DNA of 46,500 nucleotides from Bolinopsis microptera (GCF_026151205.1 NC_087074.1:9343726-9390225); one strand, 5' to 3'. Positions 32,840 through 44,950 are shown, counted from the stretch's first letter. The notes: generated by a model from the letters alone, not told the origin. Translations and numbers: made by a program.

Positions 32840-34740
32840 ATAAGTGGGGTCATGTTAGTGGGAGGTGAAGCTCTCCACTCACAACGTGCACACGTGCACA
32901 GTGCACAGTGCACACGTACGGGTATCATATTACTTATTGTGCGAGGGTGTAGCTACGAACTGTTCAAATTAGCGTGGAATTAACAGGAAATTTGAAGCTG
33001 TGAAAAGGACGTGAAAAGTCGGTGTCAAGACAAGCGTGGATCGGGCCGGAGAAATGATTGCTAACTCTTACAGAGAGGAAGTTAACCACCAACACACCAG
33101 CTAACAACTGGAATCGAATATTATCGGTCATTTAGCGAAAGACAGCTATCAGCGAGGAGTAGTTAATGTAAATCTACATATTTTGCATAATTAATCATAG
33201 GAATTTGTCCAGACTATGAACAGAGTTTAGTTGACGCTGTGTCTGGTGCAAGGTCAGTTTGAGAATTTGATGTACCTACATACTAGTACTACAACCGTGA
33301 ACTGTCAGCAGTCTTCAAATACCAGACTGACTACAAGGTCTGTTCACTGATTGTGTTGCTTGAGGAGTCTGCTTGGAATCAACAAGATATTATTAATTAA
33401 CACATTACACATATATAGTGACTAATATAGATAGTTAATACTTTTAACTATGCCGAACAATATCCTATTCTAACTGCGGCATGAAACATTATTCCAATTA
33501 TGAACATTCCATGAACTTATAATCCGGCCATGTTAAACATATCACGGTCTTGTGGAGAAAAAAATAAAAAGCATGCAATAGATCAAAATATATAAAAATT
33601 AAAAATTGAGTTTTCACCCATCGTGAACAATAACACTAACCTGTTGTATCTAGCTCTCAGTCAGGTAATTTCCCCATACGCGGCAAATGATGATGGAACA
33701 CAGTCGGGAGAAAGGCGACAGGAATGTATGTTAATTAAAATTTAACCAGTTGAGCTGCACAAAATAATCGAATCATCTAGGTGCCCCTAGAATTACTATT
33801 TTAATATGATTACTGCTGGCATCGTTAGCTCCAGAATATACAAGCTGGGGCACAAGGAAAAGATAAAGTGGCACGTCTACGGATATAGGACTATTATAGA
33901 GCTGATAGTGCAAATAGCTACCACGATAACTGGTTACGCTAATTGGACAGGTAATTAGTCCTAGTTGTCTTAATTGGTAATTCATAAAAAGTTCTGATTA
34001 TTCTAAAAAGTAATTCATGTCGTCTTCTCGTGATGGTCAAAAATTTGGGGAGACTATGACCAGGACTTTAACGAGTCTAATTAGGTATAACCTGCTCAAT
34101 TAACCAATTTTCTTAGTTAGAATTATTTCAAGCTTTGACAACCGAAATTGGAGGTTTACATTTCAAGCCACTGATAAGTCTTCACTGTTCACTCTTTAAC
34201 ATATCAGTTATATATTGGAGTATTATTTAAATAGCCATCAGGCACTGTCAGCCATCAGGTACTGTTAACTACTTGTTGCCATAATGATAAGGTACATTAT
34301 CATGTTTCAGAAATCAGTAGCTTTCAGTATCACGTTTTCTATCAAAGTTCCAATACTGTTCTTGTCCTAAAGTTCCCACACTATTCACCTACAAGTGGTA
34401 AAGATTTCAAAGGCAGGCTTGCCAAAACATTGGTAATCGGAATCTAAATCACAGCAAATGGGTAAAAAGCCGCTAGCTTACTCTGGGGAGTCAAGCCGAC
34501 AAAAGAATCATTCGCATATAACGTAAGCCATTTTTGGCTTTATTTTACAGCCTCAATAAGACACTACCACATTACACACTGGTATTTCCAAACACCCACC
34601 CCTAGCCGGTATATCAATATACGAAGAAACATATTAAATGTGCAAACGATTCTGAACTTAAATAGTTTTCACCACATATCAACTAATACTATTTAACTCG
34701 ACATACTTAGAGAAACTGTCAGGAGACTACTTTTATGTAG
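32840..34740. other. intergenic, no gene seen
   Basis: Short CACGTG/GTGCAC-rich tract at about 32881-32922 (ACGTGCACAGTGCACAGTGC), similar in composition to the minisatellite at 28801. The 5' exons of the minus-strand unknown gene may be hidden here but I could not identify them. Confidence 0.4.
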
Positions 34741-34746
34741 CTGAAT

Positions 34747-34918
34747 TAGTAATAATTAGTAATAATTAGTAATAATTAGTAATAATTAGTAATAATTAGT
34801 AATAATTAGTAATAATTAGTAATAATTAGTAATAATTAGTAATAATTAGTAATAATTAGTAATAATTAGTAATAATTATTAATAATTAGTAAAAATAATT
34901 AGTAATAATTATTAATAA
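34747..34918. repeat. 10-bp tandem repeat (TAATAATTAG)n
   Basis: About fourteen near-perfect units followed by a few degenerate ones, about 170 bp upstream of the TATA box of the first MMP gene. Confidence 0.95.
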
Positions 34919-35085
34919 TTCGAAAATATTTATCTACCAATATTCAATACAATGTGGTCATTTACCTACTGGCTGTTCAACGTAAAATCAGCTAATTTCA
35001 TGATCAGGAATCAGGATTCTATTTTTATGCCATCTTTCAATCAGCCTTAATCAAATTTTAAGAATATTTCATATCGGCTGAATTT

Positions 35086-35093
35086 TATAAAAA
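35086..35093 (+). promoter_or_regulatory. TATA box of first MMP gene
   Basis: TATAAAAA lies 186 bp before the ATG at 35272. The implied transcription start near 35116 gives a 5' UTR of about 155 bases, nearly the same as for the second gene. Confidence 0.6.
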
Positions 35094-35271
35094 GGCTTTA
35101 CCTGACCCTGATGCAAAAGGATCTAGATCGTTGAATTTTATATTCATGATCTAATACTCCTGCATAGATTTCCTTTGTTAGTTGCTGCACGAAATTAGAT
35201 TACCCTGCCCGTTCTGCGGCACAAGGACGCGCTCTCATCAATGTGACCGTCGAGTGAGCTGTTCATTTGTG

Positions 35272-38048
35272 ATGGCTAACGTAAACGTTACGTTGTGCCT
35301 TGTGGCTTTGCTTTGCCTTGGGTATATCCAAGCTGCTAATAAATTCGAATCCGATATATACGATGGAAATTGCACGGGTGATGGAGGAAATTTGGAACCC
35401 GTAGGAACCAGTGCACTCGATCGATTCATCAGGAAGGCCCAAGGAAAGTTTTGGTTCAAACTAGCCATTCGATGGATCAAAAGCAAGTTGAAAGATCCAG
35501 AATCAGGACTCAGTAAGATGATGGGTAGTGCTGCTGCAAATCCACTTGAATGGGATGACGCTGACGAATTTAACATGACCCCACCAACAGAGCCTACACC
35601 CATGTATCTCATCAATTTTATGGCAAAGATCATGGGTAGCACCAAGACTGTATACACGTATCTTTGGAATTATGGATTCATCTCGAAAGTGATGAACTTA
35701 TCCAAGAAAGCAACAGAAAATTACAACGGTTCAATTCCTCCGTGTGCATTAACGAACGCTATCAGGGAATTCCAAACCTTCAACCAAATCAAACCCGCCG
35801 ATGGAAGACTGACTAAAGAAACCATAAAGAAAATGGCTGATGACCGTTGCGGTAATGGGGATGCTAAATGCACTACTCCAAAGTGTTTAGCTGAAGACAG
35901 ATACAGTGCTCCAAACCAGCTTAGGAGAAAGCGATATGTAGTGCGCCGAAAGAAATGGAAGATAGGTTCACAAGGCGTATACAATATAGGTTACTTTTAC
36001 GAGAATGACTATAATCCAGATGCTAAAGGCAAAGAGGGACACGATAAAACAATGGTTCCCGCAGTTGTGAAGAAAGAAATAGAAGCAGGATTTGCTGAGT
36101 GGACAAAATATTCTGGTCTCAACTTTGTAGAAGTTTCCAATCCGAAGATAGCAAATATGAAAATCCGATTTGGATCCGGAGATCATGGAGAAAAGAAAGA
36201 GAAATCCTTCTTTGACGGTCCTTACGGTGTTCTTGCACATATGTACTACCCCAGAAAAGGAGAGATGCACTTTGACGAGTCTGAAAATTACACAGCATCA
36301 CACGAAAAGCCGGGAATAAGTCTGTACTATGTTGCTGCGCACGAAATGGGACACGGCCTAGGAATCGAACACAGCGCAAACAACAAAGCACTTATGGCAC
36401 CTTACTACATCGGTTACCGAGAACAGATGCTCCTAGTGGATGACATAAAGGCAATCAGACATCTCTATGGAATTGGGAACGGATTTGTTGAACCACTAGA
36501 AGGAGAAAAAATCATCGCTGAAGGTTAGCTTGTAAAAAAGCGTTGTCACACTTCACATCTCTAACACTTAGATAATACAGTACCACACGAATCACCTCTG
36601 GTTATTTTTCCTTCATAACTCGAATGTTCATGCGATGTTGAACTTCACACACAAGCTGATCACATAGAAAATTGAAAATATAGTAATAACTAAATAAGAA
36701 TGAAATATAGAGGTCTGAATATTTTCATACCCAAAAAAAACATCCCGTAAATAGTAAATTACGTTCTCACGCTGTTCTCGAGTTTAAACAAAATTCCGTC
36801 GTTTTTAGGACTAATAGGTACTATAAAGTTGTAATTTCATAACAGTGACATTTCAAAACCCTAGCATTCCATGATATCTAAGAATAACTTAAGGGCCATA
36901 CATCAAATCTGTCCAGCCCAAATGACTTCACAGGAAGTTCAGTGATAATCTTGCGCATCATTTCCACGCCAAAATATCCCCAAGATGATAAGCAAGATGG
37001 TCGCCGAACTTCAAATCATTTGAGCTGCAGACAATAAACCCTGCCATGGTTCCCATAAACAAGACAGTTTAGAACATAGTATAGAACAAAAAAGGTATTA
37101 TTGTGAGAAATTAACAAAACAATTGACAGCTATACAAATCAATTAATACCAGAAAAATAGTGATTGAGCCTAAATATATTTTCAGAGGGTCTTGGTATGG
37201 GAAAAAAGGTAGGAGAAAAGGACGCGGACAAGACTGATGAAGATGAAGAGGAAGAAAAAGAAGTTGTAGATGATAAATGTGTAACCGGTAACTCAGTTTC
37301 TTCCGCACAGACTAAAGATTTGGGACATTGTGTACAGAGCTTCACCGCAGGATTCACTGATCCAAATGAGGAGTATATCTATCTTTTCTATAATGAAAAC
37401 AATTATCTCCGCCTCGAATCTGGTCATCGAGGTAACTTCCCTAAAGTTAGCGAGCCTTTGACAATTTTCGCAGAGATGTTCATCAGCGATAAGTTCCCTG
37501 GCATGGAAGGGCCTTACGATGCCGCGGTAACAGATGATGGCAACAAGATCACCTACTTCTTCGTTGACGAAACAGTGACAACTTGGGACTGGGAAGCAAA
37601 TCAGATAGGAGATCTGAACAGGGAACCAATTGAAAACACCATGTTTGCCGGTCTCCCTGACTCCGATGAAATTGATGCAGTTGCCAAATTCGATCAACAA
37701 TTCCTCTTCTTCATTGGTGAAAATTACTACATCTTTTCCGTAGACGATGGAATTTTGGATCCAGAGGGTCACCCAGCCACACTTGACGGGGAACAGATTG
37801 CCAGTGCATTCCACTCCTTCTACAACGGCTACATTTATACAACCATTGACAGCTACACAGAGAATAGCATCTACAATCTGATCAAGGCGAAAAGAATCAC
37901 TAAAGGGGTTAGCAGTGCCGAAGAATTCCAGGATGCTGTTATGGCCTCTTATGGTGATATTGACATGGAAGACGACACGATGTTTGGTTGGCCTTGTGGT
38001 TTAGGATTCTGTGGAAATGAACTCGGCGACTTAAGATCAGATATTTAA
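35272..38048 (+). CDS. secreted matrix metalloproteinase with hemopexin domain, copy 1
   Basis: Zinc endopeptidase of the matrixin (M10A) family, expected to act on extracellular matrix. Exons 35272-36523 and 37186-38048 (intron 662 bp, GT-AG, phase 1) give 704 residues. In order: signal peptide (1 to about 21, NVTLCLVALLCLGYIQA); an unfamiliar region of about 110 residues; propeptide with YLWNYGF (130-136), a peptidoglycan-binding-like fold and the cysteine switch RCGN (C193; the usual PRCGxPD is altered to DRCGNGD); furin site RRKR (218-221); catalytic domain with HEMGHGLGIEH (H357, E358, H361, H367) and Met-turn M375; acidic hinge; hemopexin domain between DDKC and a C-terminal WPCGLGFC. 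I chose the ATG at 35272 because it directly begins the signal peptide; the frame upstream lacks ATG. Catalytically intact by sequence. Confidence 0.93.
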
Positions 38049-38133
38049 AGATAATGAACTAATCGCTGATCGTGACTCACGAAAGGGGTAATCACGGCTT
38101 CGAAATATTATTTAACGTACAATGTGTTGAGTC

Positions 38134-38139
38134 AATAAA
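38134..38139 (+). terminator. polyadenylation signal AATAAA, first MMP gene
   Basis: Canonical AATAAA 86 bp after the TAA stop at 38046-38048. Confidence 0.65.
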
Positions 38140-38159
38140 TATTATTGGGAAATTTCAAT

Positions 38160-39770
38160 ATAGATTTATGAATATGTTTTTAATCGTGTAGACATTAAAC
38201 CGAAAAGGATCGTTTCAAGTTAATTTCCTAATCATTGGGAATGAAGACTTAAAAGCGAAAAATCCCTAGATAATTCAGTTTTCTAAAAAAAGCCTCCCTT
38301 TCGAGAATTTTTTAAATCTTGCTCAGAATATTGGGAATTTAGAACTGTCTGATTTTAAAGATTACCTATGGTTATCATTTGTCCAATGATCAATTCTTTA
38401 TGTAGCAGGCTTACACCAATATTCAATAATGATTGAATGATTGACTGATTTTTTCCCCTACTCTTGCCGAAGGCAAAAAGATCGTAGGGAATAATCAATA
38501 AGTAATCGGGTTTCGGATATATGAGGTGGCCCGACGGCGCTATACTACGCTACGTTGATGACAAATTATAAAAGTCTGTTTCTTCGCAATATAGACCACT
38601 GTATTAGTATAGGAAACGTCTGTTATGCTGCGCGCAACGCTAGCCATGTACCTCCTTCGCAAAGTTATTTTCCGCAATTTTCTGGATTCATCTATTGTTG
38701 ATGCGCGGTTCTAGTTCTACATCGGTCAAATAAATCCCACTCATTTATTAAAAACATAGTATGCAATTGTAAATATGTTGCACTTTTTTCCAGTCACACT
38801 TTTCACTGGAAAGAATTAATGGTACAAGTACATCGTAGGGAAAATTGATCGTGCGTGGTTTAACCGCAGCGAAATTGTTGTTTGAAATTGATTGGGGACT
38901 TCACCAGAAGTAAACTCGGCATTTAAGCTCTAACCAGAGCCCTCTCGCTTGCAGTAGCACCTGACCGTAGTCACGCAGTACGTGTAGACAGAGACTCATG
39001 GCTATGTGAAACTCTGCACTATTACTGACACCTTCAAAATTGTATTTACATTCATCATAAAAGGATATAGAAACCTTTTAAAAAAACACAAATATGACGT
39101 ACGAAAATGGTGAGTGGGTAGCACCCCTAGCTGGCGACTTCATGGTAGTTTGATCAAATTAGGTTTCTTATTAAAATTTGAGATCGGTTTTAAGAGAAAA
39201 TTTCGATCGGATATAAGACTAAGAGTAAAACTAAAAGTTAAAAAGTCGAGTTAGACTAACAGTAACTAAAACAGTAATGACTGGGGACCCAGGTTGTACA
39301 GAACATAATAAAATAAGCCATTACGGATCGGGAAATTGAGCGGCCATCCACAAAAGAAAAGCGACCGCATTTCTTGTTAAGGTTAAAACTTCTCCTCTCA
39401 CTTTTGCTTTGTGTGAGACTAGACTGAGAGGAGCGAGCAATAAACTATAATATATCAAGCTAGGTAACTATTTTGTGTGATTTTTTAAGACGTTCTTATT
39501 ATGCTGATGGTTAGGTAGGTTTGGTTCCGATTTTAAAATCATATTGTACAACAGCTTGGTCCTTTGATTTTGAACTTGAAGAAGACGGAATTCCTGTAAA
39601 CAATTTACCTGTAAATTTCCAGCACTTTCCAAATTCTTTATTTTCCTCAAAACTGGGGCCGTATACTTTAACTTAGGACGTCCGCCAAAATTGCAGATTT
39701 TCAGACCCCCCCGGAAGTCCGGATTAAAAAGGACCATTGCAAGTAAATTTCCTTTTGACAATTTTTATGT
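38160..39770. other. intergenic, diverged repeats
   Basis: No gene. A segment at about 38310-38410 (ending CAATTCTTTATGTAGCA) recurs at about 40845-40915. A GC-richer patch at 38530-38720 may be an old repeat. The short minus-strand open frame 39468-39761 shows no family features. Confidence 0.45.
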
Positions 39771-39775
39771 CAGAC

Positions 39776-40362
39776 CAGCTGGTACCACTTGAATGGGAGT
39801 ATGCTGATGATGCAGATTTTGTTGATGAGGAAGAAGATAACCTTCAAGCACTTTTGCCAATATCAAATATGTAAGGATGTTCTACAAGAATGGAACTTAC
39901 TAGTGAACGAATCAAAAACTGAGTTCACACAGTTCTACATTGCTGGTAAAAACGAACGTGACGAGAAATGTGAACTCCTCAAAAACAGAGAACCTTGGAG
40001 ATCTTCAATATCACTAGGCTCCAAACTCTGCGACAAAGAAGACATTCAGAGAAGGTGCACCCTAGGAAAAGTTGCTTTTCAGGACTACAAGAAAGTATGG
40101 GAACAAGGTCAGCGAATCTGTCTCAGTACTCGGCTGAAGATCTATGAGTCCCTTGTTGTTTAACTTTATGTTATGTTGGACAACTAACAACTGTAATTCC
40201 TGGGCTGTACCCAAAAACTATATGGACAAAATCGACATTTGTCATCGCAAACACCTGAGGCAAATCGTCAAAATGACATACCCCACCATCATTTCAAACG
40301 AAGCTCTGTATAAGAAATGTAACAGCAGACCACTCAGTGAGAGAGTTGCGTACTCACGTTAG
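39776..40362 (+). pseudogene. decayed LINE-type reverse transcriptase fragment
   Basis: The frame at 39791 reads EWEYADDADFVDEEEDN, with the YADD catalytic box at 39800-39811 in the context typical of non-LTR retrotransposons. After a stop (TAA at about 39871) the next frame continues with LQEWNLLVNESKTEF and LGSKLCDKEDIQRR...LGKVAFQDYKKVW...LSTRLKIYESLVV. A third frame then gives NCNSWAVPKNYMDKID and RKHLRQIVKM...ISNEALYKKC. The order matches the palm and thumb of LINE reverse transcriptases. At least two frameshifts and a stop show it is dead, and it is truncated at both ends. Confidence 0.82.
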
Positions 40363-40417
40363 AAAATGATTGGTCATACTCATATACTTCGAAAAGTCGA
40401 TTATATAAGATAAACTT

Positions 40418-40532
40418 GTCACTATATAGTGTTGTCATTATATAGTGCGTTTTGCAGACTATATAATGACAAAGATCAGCTGTCATTATAAAGTGCTTGT
40501 CATTATATAGTGTTGTCATTATATAGTGTGAT
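40418..40532. repeat. cluster of palindromic CACTATATAGTG / GTCATTATATAGTG repeats
   Basis: Five or more copies of a 14-16-bp motif (TTGTCATTATATAGTG) in both orientations; several are self-complementary (CACTATATAGTG). They directly follow the reverse-transcriptase relic. Confidence 0.8.
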
Positions 40533-40539
40533 TACCACT

Positions 40540-41235
40540 TCGTAGAGCCAGCAACTCCCCAGCGTTATGTTCTATATTTTTTGCAGTTGAGAGTATGAGG
40601 GATATGAAGGGTCTTGTCGGGAGACACTAATGTAATTTATTAAAAACTCTTAAAACTCTAGATATCAGATAGAGACATTAAGCTTGTAAATACAGAAGAC
40701 ATTTATAATTTGATTTTTGTTAGCCCAAGACAGACCTAAGTGGAGAAAGTTATTTTAGTTTTAGTAGGTTACTTATCAGATTTTTAATTTGTTTATACAA
40801 TTTATTTATTTGAATAAAGTTTTATAATAATAATGACAATTTTTAAAATCTTGCTCTAATTTGAAAGATTACTGATGATCATCATTTCTCCAATTATCAA
40901 TTCTTTATGTAGCACTAGCAGGTTAAAAATATATTGTGTATCTTTTTAAGGGGGTATTCACCAAAATTGTCCAACCCAAATAACCTCACAGTTGAGGGTT
41001 GTTCACATATTACGTAATCATTTTTTGGAACATTTTTACCCCACTGGTCACATTGGTGACCATCTAGCGCACCGTTTCCACACTTTTTTTAGAACACTCA
41101 TTTCTGTAATCGAGCATTTCCTGGTAAGAATGTATTTTTCGGAAAAACAATATTTGTTTTATAGAGAGGGCTATAACCCAATTATTTGTTGTGATATCGA
41201 ACTGAAATTTTGCACGAAGATTGTCCACGTCATTT
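40540..41235. other. upstream flank of second MMP gene
   Basis: No gene. It contains a repeat shared with 38310-38410, and a segment near 40946-41000 (GTCCAACCCAAATAACCTCACAG) resembling one in the first MMP intron near 36918 (GTCCAGCCCAAATGACTTCACAG). Confidence 0.5.
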
Positions 41236-41239
41236 TCCT

Positions 41240-41247
41240 TATAAATA
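41240..41247 (+). promoter_or_regulatory. TATA box of second MMP gene
   Basis: TATAAATA lies 173 bp before the ATG at 41413, in almost the same position as in the first gene. Confidence 0.6.
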
Positions 41248-41412
41248 CAATCAGACAGTAAACACCGGACACGAATCACTTCAAATTCAATAGAAATTCA
41301 CATATGATCAAGTGAACTGAACACGGACATTTGATTATAGTTGCTTCAAATTAGATTACGTAACCCCTTCAGTAGTCCTTGTACACTGCTGAGAGTTCCT
41401 GGCTAGTTTCCG

Positions 41413-44400
41413 ATGTCAAACCTTTCCTTTACGTTGTACCTTGTTGCATTCCTATTGCTGTGTCTTGGGTCAGCTCAGGGAAAATTCGAATCCGATATAT
41501 ATGATGGAAGTTGCACGGGTGATGGAGGCAATTTGGAACCCGTAGGAACCAGTGCACTCGATCGATTTATCAGGAAGGCCCAAGGAAAGTTTTGGTTCAG
41601 AATAGCCGTTCGATGGATCACAGGCAAGTTAAAAGATCCAGAATCAGGGCTCAGTAAGATGATGGGTAGTGCTGCTGCGAATCCACTCGATTGGGACGAC
41701 GCTGATACCTTCAACTTTACACCCCCAGAGGAACCAGCGCCTATGTACCTCCTCAATTTTATGGCAAAGATCATGGGAAGCACTAAGACTGTATACACCT
41801 ATCTTTGGAATTATGGATTCATTCCGAAAGTGTTGAACTTATCCAAAAAGGCAACAAATAATTTCAATGGTGCAATACCTCCATGTGCATTGACGAACGC
41901 TATTAGGGAATTCCAAATCTTCAACCAAATCGAACCCGCTGATGGACTACTGACTAAAGAAACCATTAAAAAAATGGCCGAGGATCGTTGCGGTAATATG
42001 GATGCTAAATGCAGCACTCCAAAGTGTTTGACTGAAGACAGATACAATGCTCGAACTGCACAACTGCGAAAAAAAAGATATGTTGTGCGAAAGAAGAAAT
42101 GGAAGGTATCCAGTACAGGTGCATACAATGTAGCATACTTTTACGAGAACGACTACAATCCTAATGCTGCAGGCAAAGAGGGACACGATAAATCAATGAC
42201 TCCCGCAGCTGTGAAGCAAGAAGTAGAAGCAGGGTTTGCTGAGTGGACAAAATACGCTGGAATTAACTATATAGAAGTTGACGATGAAGAGAAGGCTAGT
42301 GTGAAAATTCGATTTGGATCAGGTGCTCACGGAGAAAAGAAAGAGAAAGCTTACTTTGACGGTCCTTATGGTGTTCTTGCACATATGTACTACCCAAGAA
42401 ACGGTAAGATGCACTTTGACGAGGCCGAAAACTACACCGCATCCCACGAAAAGCCGGGGATAAGTCTGTTCTATGTTTCTGCTCACGAAATGGGACACGG
42501 CCTAGGAATCGAACACAGCAGCAACAACCGAGCACTTATGGCACCTTACTACATCGGTTACCGAGAACAGATGCTTCTTGAGGATGACATAAAGGCAGTC
42601 AGACATCTGTATGGAATTGGGAACGGAATGGTTTCGCCACTAGAAGGAGAAACCTATACTGCACCAAGTAAGTTTTTTTTCTGCAACTTGGTTAAAGTTC
42701 ACATTGAAAGAGCTGACACTATGAAATATATCAAACTAAGAAGTATATCCAGCTCCCAACCCGGTGTAAAAAATTGAATGTTGAACTTTCTTTATCTACC
42801 TGGGGGGGGGGGGGGGGGGGGGGGGCAACCATATTAAAGTATATTAAAATGTAGGATTTTTCCCGATTCTGACCAGGGGATATACTTTAATATACTTTAA
42901 TATACTTTAATATACTTTAATATATCCCTATCTCCTTGGAGGCCTACATCAAAAATTATTGCCCAAAATAAGCTTGAAATGCAATTCTTAATCGATTCCA
43001 AAAAATTCTTGAAAAAATATTGAAAACTGATGGAGTTATTTCAATTTTAATGAAGTCATTTTGGCTAGTATTCCGAACCGAGATATTATGTGCAATTTTC
43101 CCAATTTTGTTCATGGAGGTCTTTTTACTTAGTATCCACTATATTCAACAAACACTGAGTTATATCTTTCACATAGAGTTAGTCTCATTAAAAAATATTG
43201 AAATTTTATCGAATTTGGGCAAAAGCGAATTTGGGCAAAAGCGTATGCCCAAATATGGGCATATTTTTTTAAGCTCATAGCTCAGCCAATTTTTGACCAA
43301 TCTGGATGGAAATTCATGTACTAGTCCTAAAACAGGCTTATCTTGCGAATCTGAGTGAAAAATATAGTTCATCATGTAAATCTTAACGAAGAATATAAAT
43401 CTTCTAATTGTAGGTATATTAAAGTATATTAAAATGTAGGATTTTTTCCGATTTTGACCCGGGGATATACTTTAATATACTTTAATATGGTTGCCCTACC
43501 TATATTTTAAGCGGCGGGCCTGCAACACTGCACCACACCATATTTATCATTGAAAACTGATATCTAACAATTGAGAGTGTAGAGTGTAGAGTCATATAAA
43601 TACTCGTCATTTAATTAGGTTTGTCTGAAAATAAGGTTTCCAAAACATCTGTCAATTGAATCAAAAACCGAAGTGCTCTCGACAATCTGCAATCAGAGGA
43701 ACTTTTTAAGAAAGGGAGCGTTCACATGTTAGTATTACGTACATATGACTGACCAAATTGACGGAGGGAGTAAAAATTGCTAAGACCGTGCTAAAACGTA
43801 ATACTACAATATTAATATTAAAGGAAATTTGTGAAGTTTTATTTTTAATCGAATTGATTTCAATCATACCAGATAAGTACGATAAAATATTTGATTTTTA
43901 CACGAAGAAGTAACTCAAATTCGTTTTCAGCGGGTCTTGCGTTAGGAGGAGACGAAGGAGCAAAGAAGAAGCAAGAAGATGATGAAGATGAAGAAGGAGA
44001 TAAAGAAACAGAAGATTATAGGTGTGCCACAGGAGACACTGTTACCGTTCAGGATACTAACGAATTGGGGCATTGCATTGAAGAATTCACCGCAGGATTC
44101 ACTGATCCAAATGAGGAGTATATCTATCTTTTCTATAATGAGAACAATTATCTCCGCCTCGAATCTGGTCATGGAGGTAAGAAATTCCCTAAAGTTAGCC
44201 AGCCTAGGACAACTTTTGCCGAGATGTTCATCAGTGATAAATTCCCTGGCATGGAAGGCCCTTACGATGCCGCGGTAACAGATGATGGCAACAAGATCAC
44301 CTACTTCTTCGTTGACGAAACAGTGACAACTTGGGACTGGGAAGCAAATCAGATAGGAGATCTGAACAGGGAACCAATTGAAAACACCATGTTTGCCGGT

Positions 44401-44841
44401 CTCCCTGACTCCGATGAAATTGATGCAGTTGCCAAATTCGATCAACAATTCCTCTTCTTCATTGGCGAAAATTACTACATCTTTTCCGTAGACGATGGAA
44501 TTTTGGATCCAGAAGGTCACCCAGCCACACTTGATGGGGAACAGATTGCCAGTGCATTCCACTCCTTCTACAACGGCTACATTTATACAACCATTGACAG
44601 CTACACATCGAATAGCATCTACAATCTAATCAAGGCGAAAAGAATCAGTAAAGGTGTAAACACAGCTGAAGAATTCCAAGACGCCGTTATGAACTCCTAT
44701 TCTAATATTGACATGGAAGACGACACGATGTTTGGTTGGCCTTGTGGTCTGGGATTTTGTGGAAATGAGTTGAAACATGTGAGACCAGATGTAGAAGACG
44801 AGGAAGAAGGCCCGGACGACGTAAGAATTCCTGGACGCTAA
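41413..44841 (+). CDS. secreted matrix metalloproteinase with hemopexin domain, copy 2
   Basis: Tandem paralogue of the gene at 35272. Exons 41413-42667 (donor CAA|GTAAGT) and 43931-44841 (acceptor TTTTCAG), phase 1 at the same place, 721 residues. Signal peptide (1 to about 23, YLVAFLLLCLGSAQG); extra region; propeptide with YLWNYGF and cysteine switch C193 (DRCGNMD); furin site RKKR (219-222); HEMGHGLGIEH with H358, E359, H362, H368; Met-turn ALMAPYY; Lys/Glu/Asp-rich hinge (KKKQEDDEDEEGDKE); hemopexin domain. It extends past copy 1 with an acidic tail (DVEDEEEGPDDVRIPGR). The active site is intact. The intron is 1,263 bp, about twice that of copy 1, because of a 694-bp insertion at 42802. 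The remaining exon-1 open frame past 42667 is intron read-through. Confidence 0.93.
42802..43495. mobile_element. 694-bp MITE-like insertion with a 24-G terminus
   Basis: The left end (24 G followed by CAACCATATTAAAG) and right end (CTTTAATATGGTTGCC) are inverted copies apart from the expanded G run. Flanks are 6-bp direct repeats CTACCT (42796-42801 and 43496-43501). Both ends carry inverted arrays of TATACTTTAA, and ATGTAGGATTTTT-CCGATT is also present near each end. No coding capacity. It lies in the second MMP intron and is absent from the first, so it postdates the duplication. Confidence 0.75.
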
Positions 44842-44950
44842 CTGATTTACTAGAGATGCGAAATAACGAAATCAAGATATACTAAAAACTGATGATATTT
44901 TACGGTTAAAATATTGATTTCATGACATTTAGATTGAATTTTAGGAACAT

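Noticed and set aside
35182-35271. Longer N-terminus for the first MMP using a TTG start
   Set aside because: The ATG at 35272 begins a proper signal peptide; the upstream extension has no ATG and would bury the signal.
43942-44562. 206-codon minus-strand open frame opposite the second hemopexin exon (and its twin at 37293-37814)
   Set aside because: It is the antisense shadow of a strongly supported coding exon; both copies exist only because the sense exons are nearly identical.
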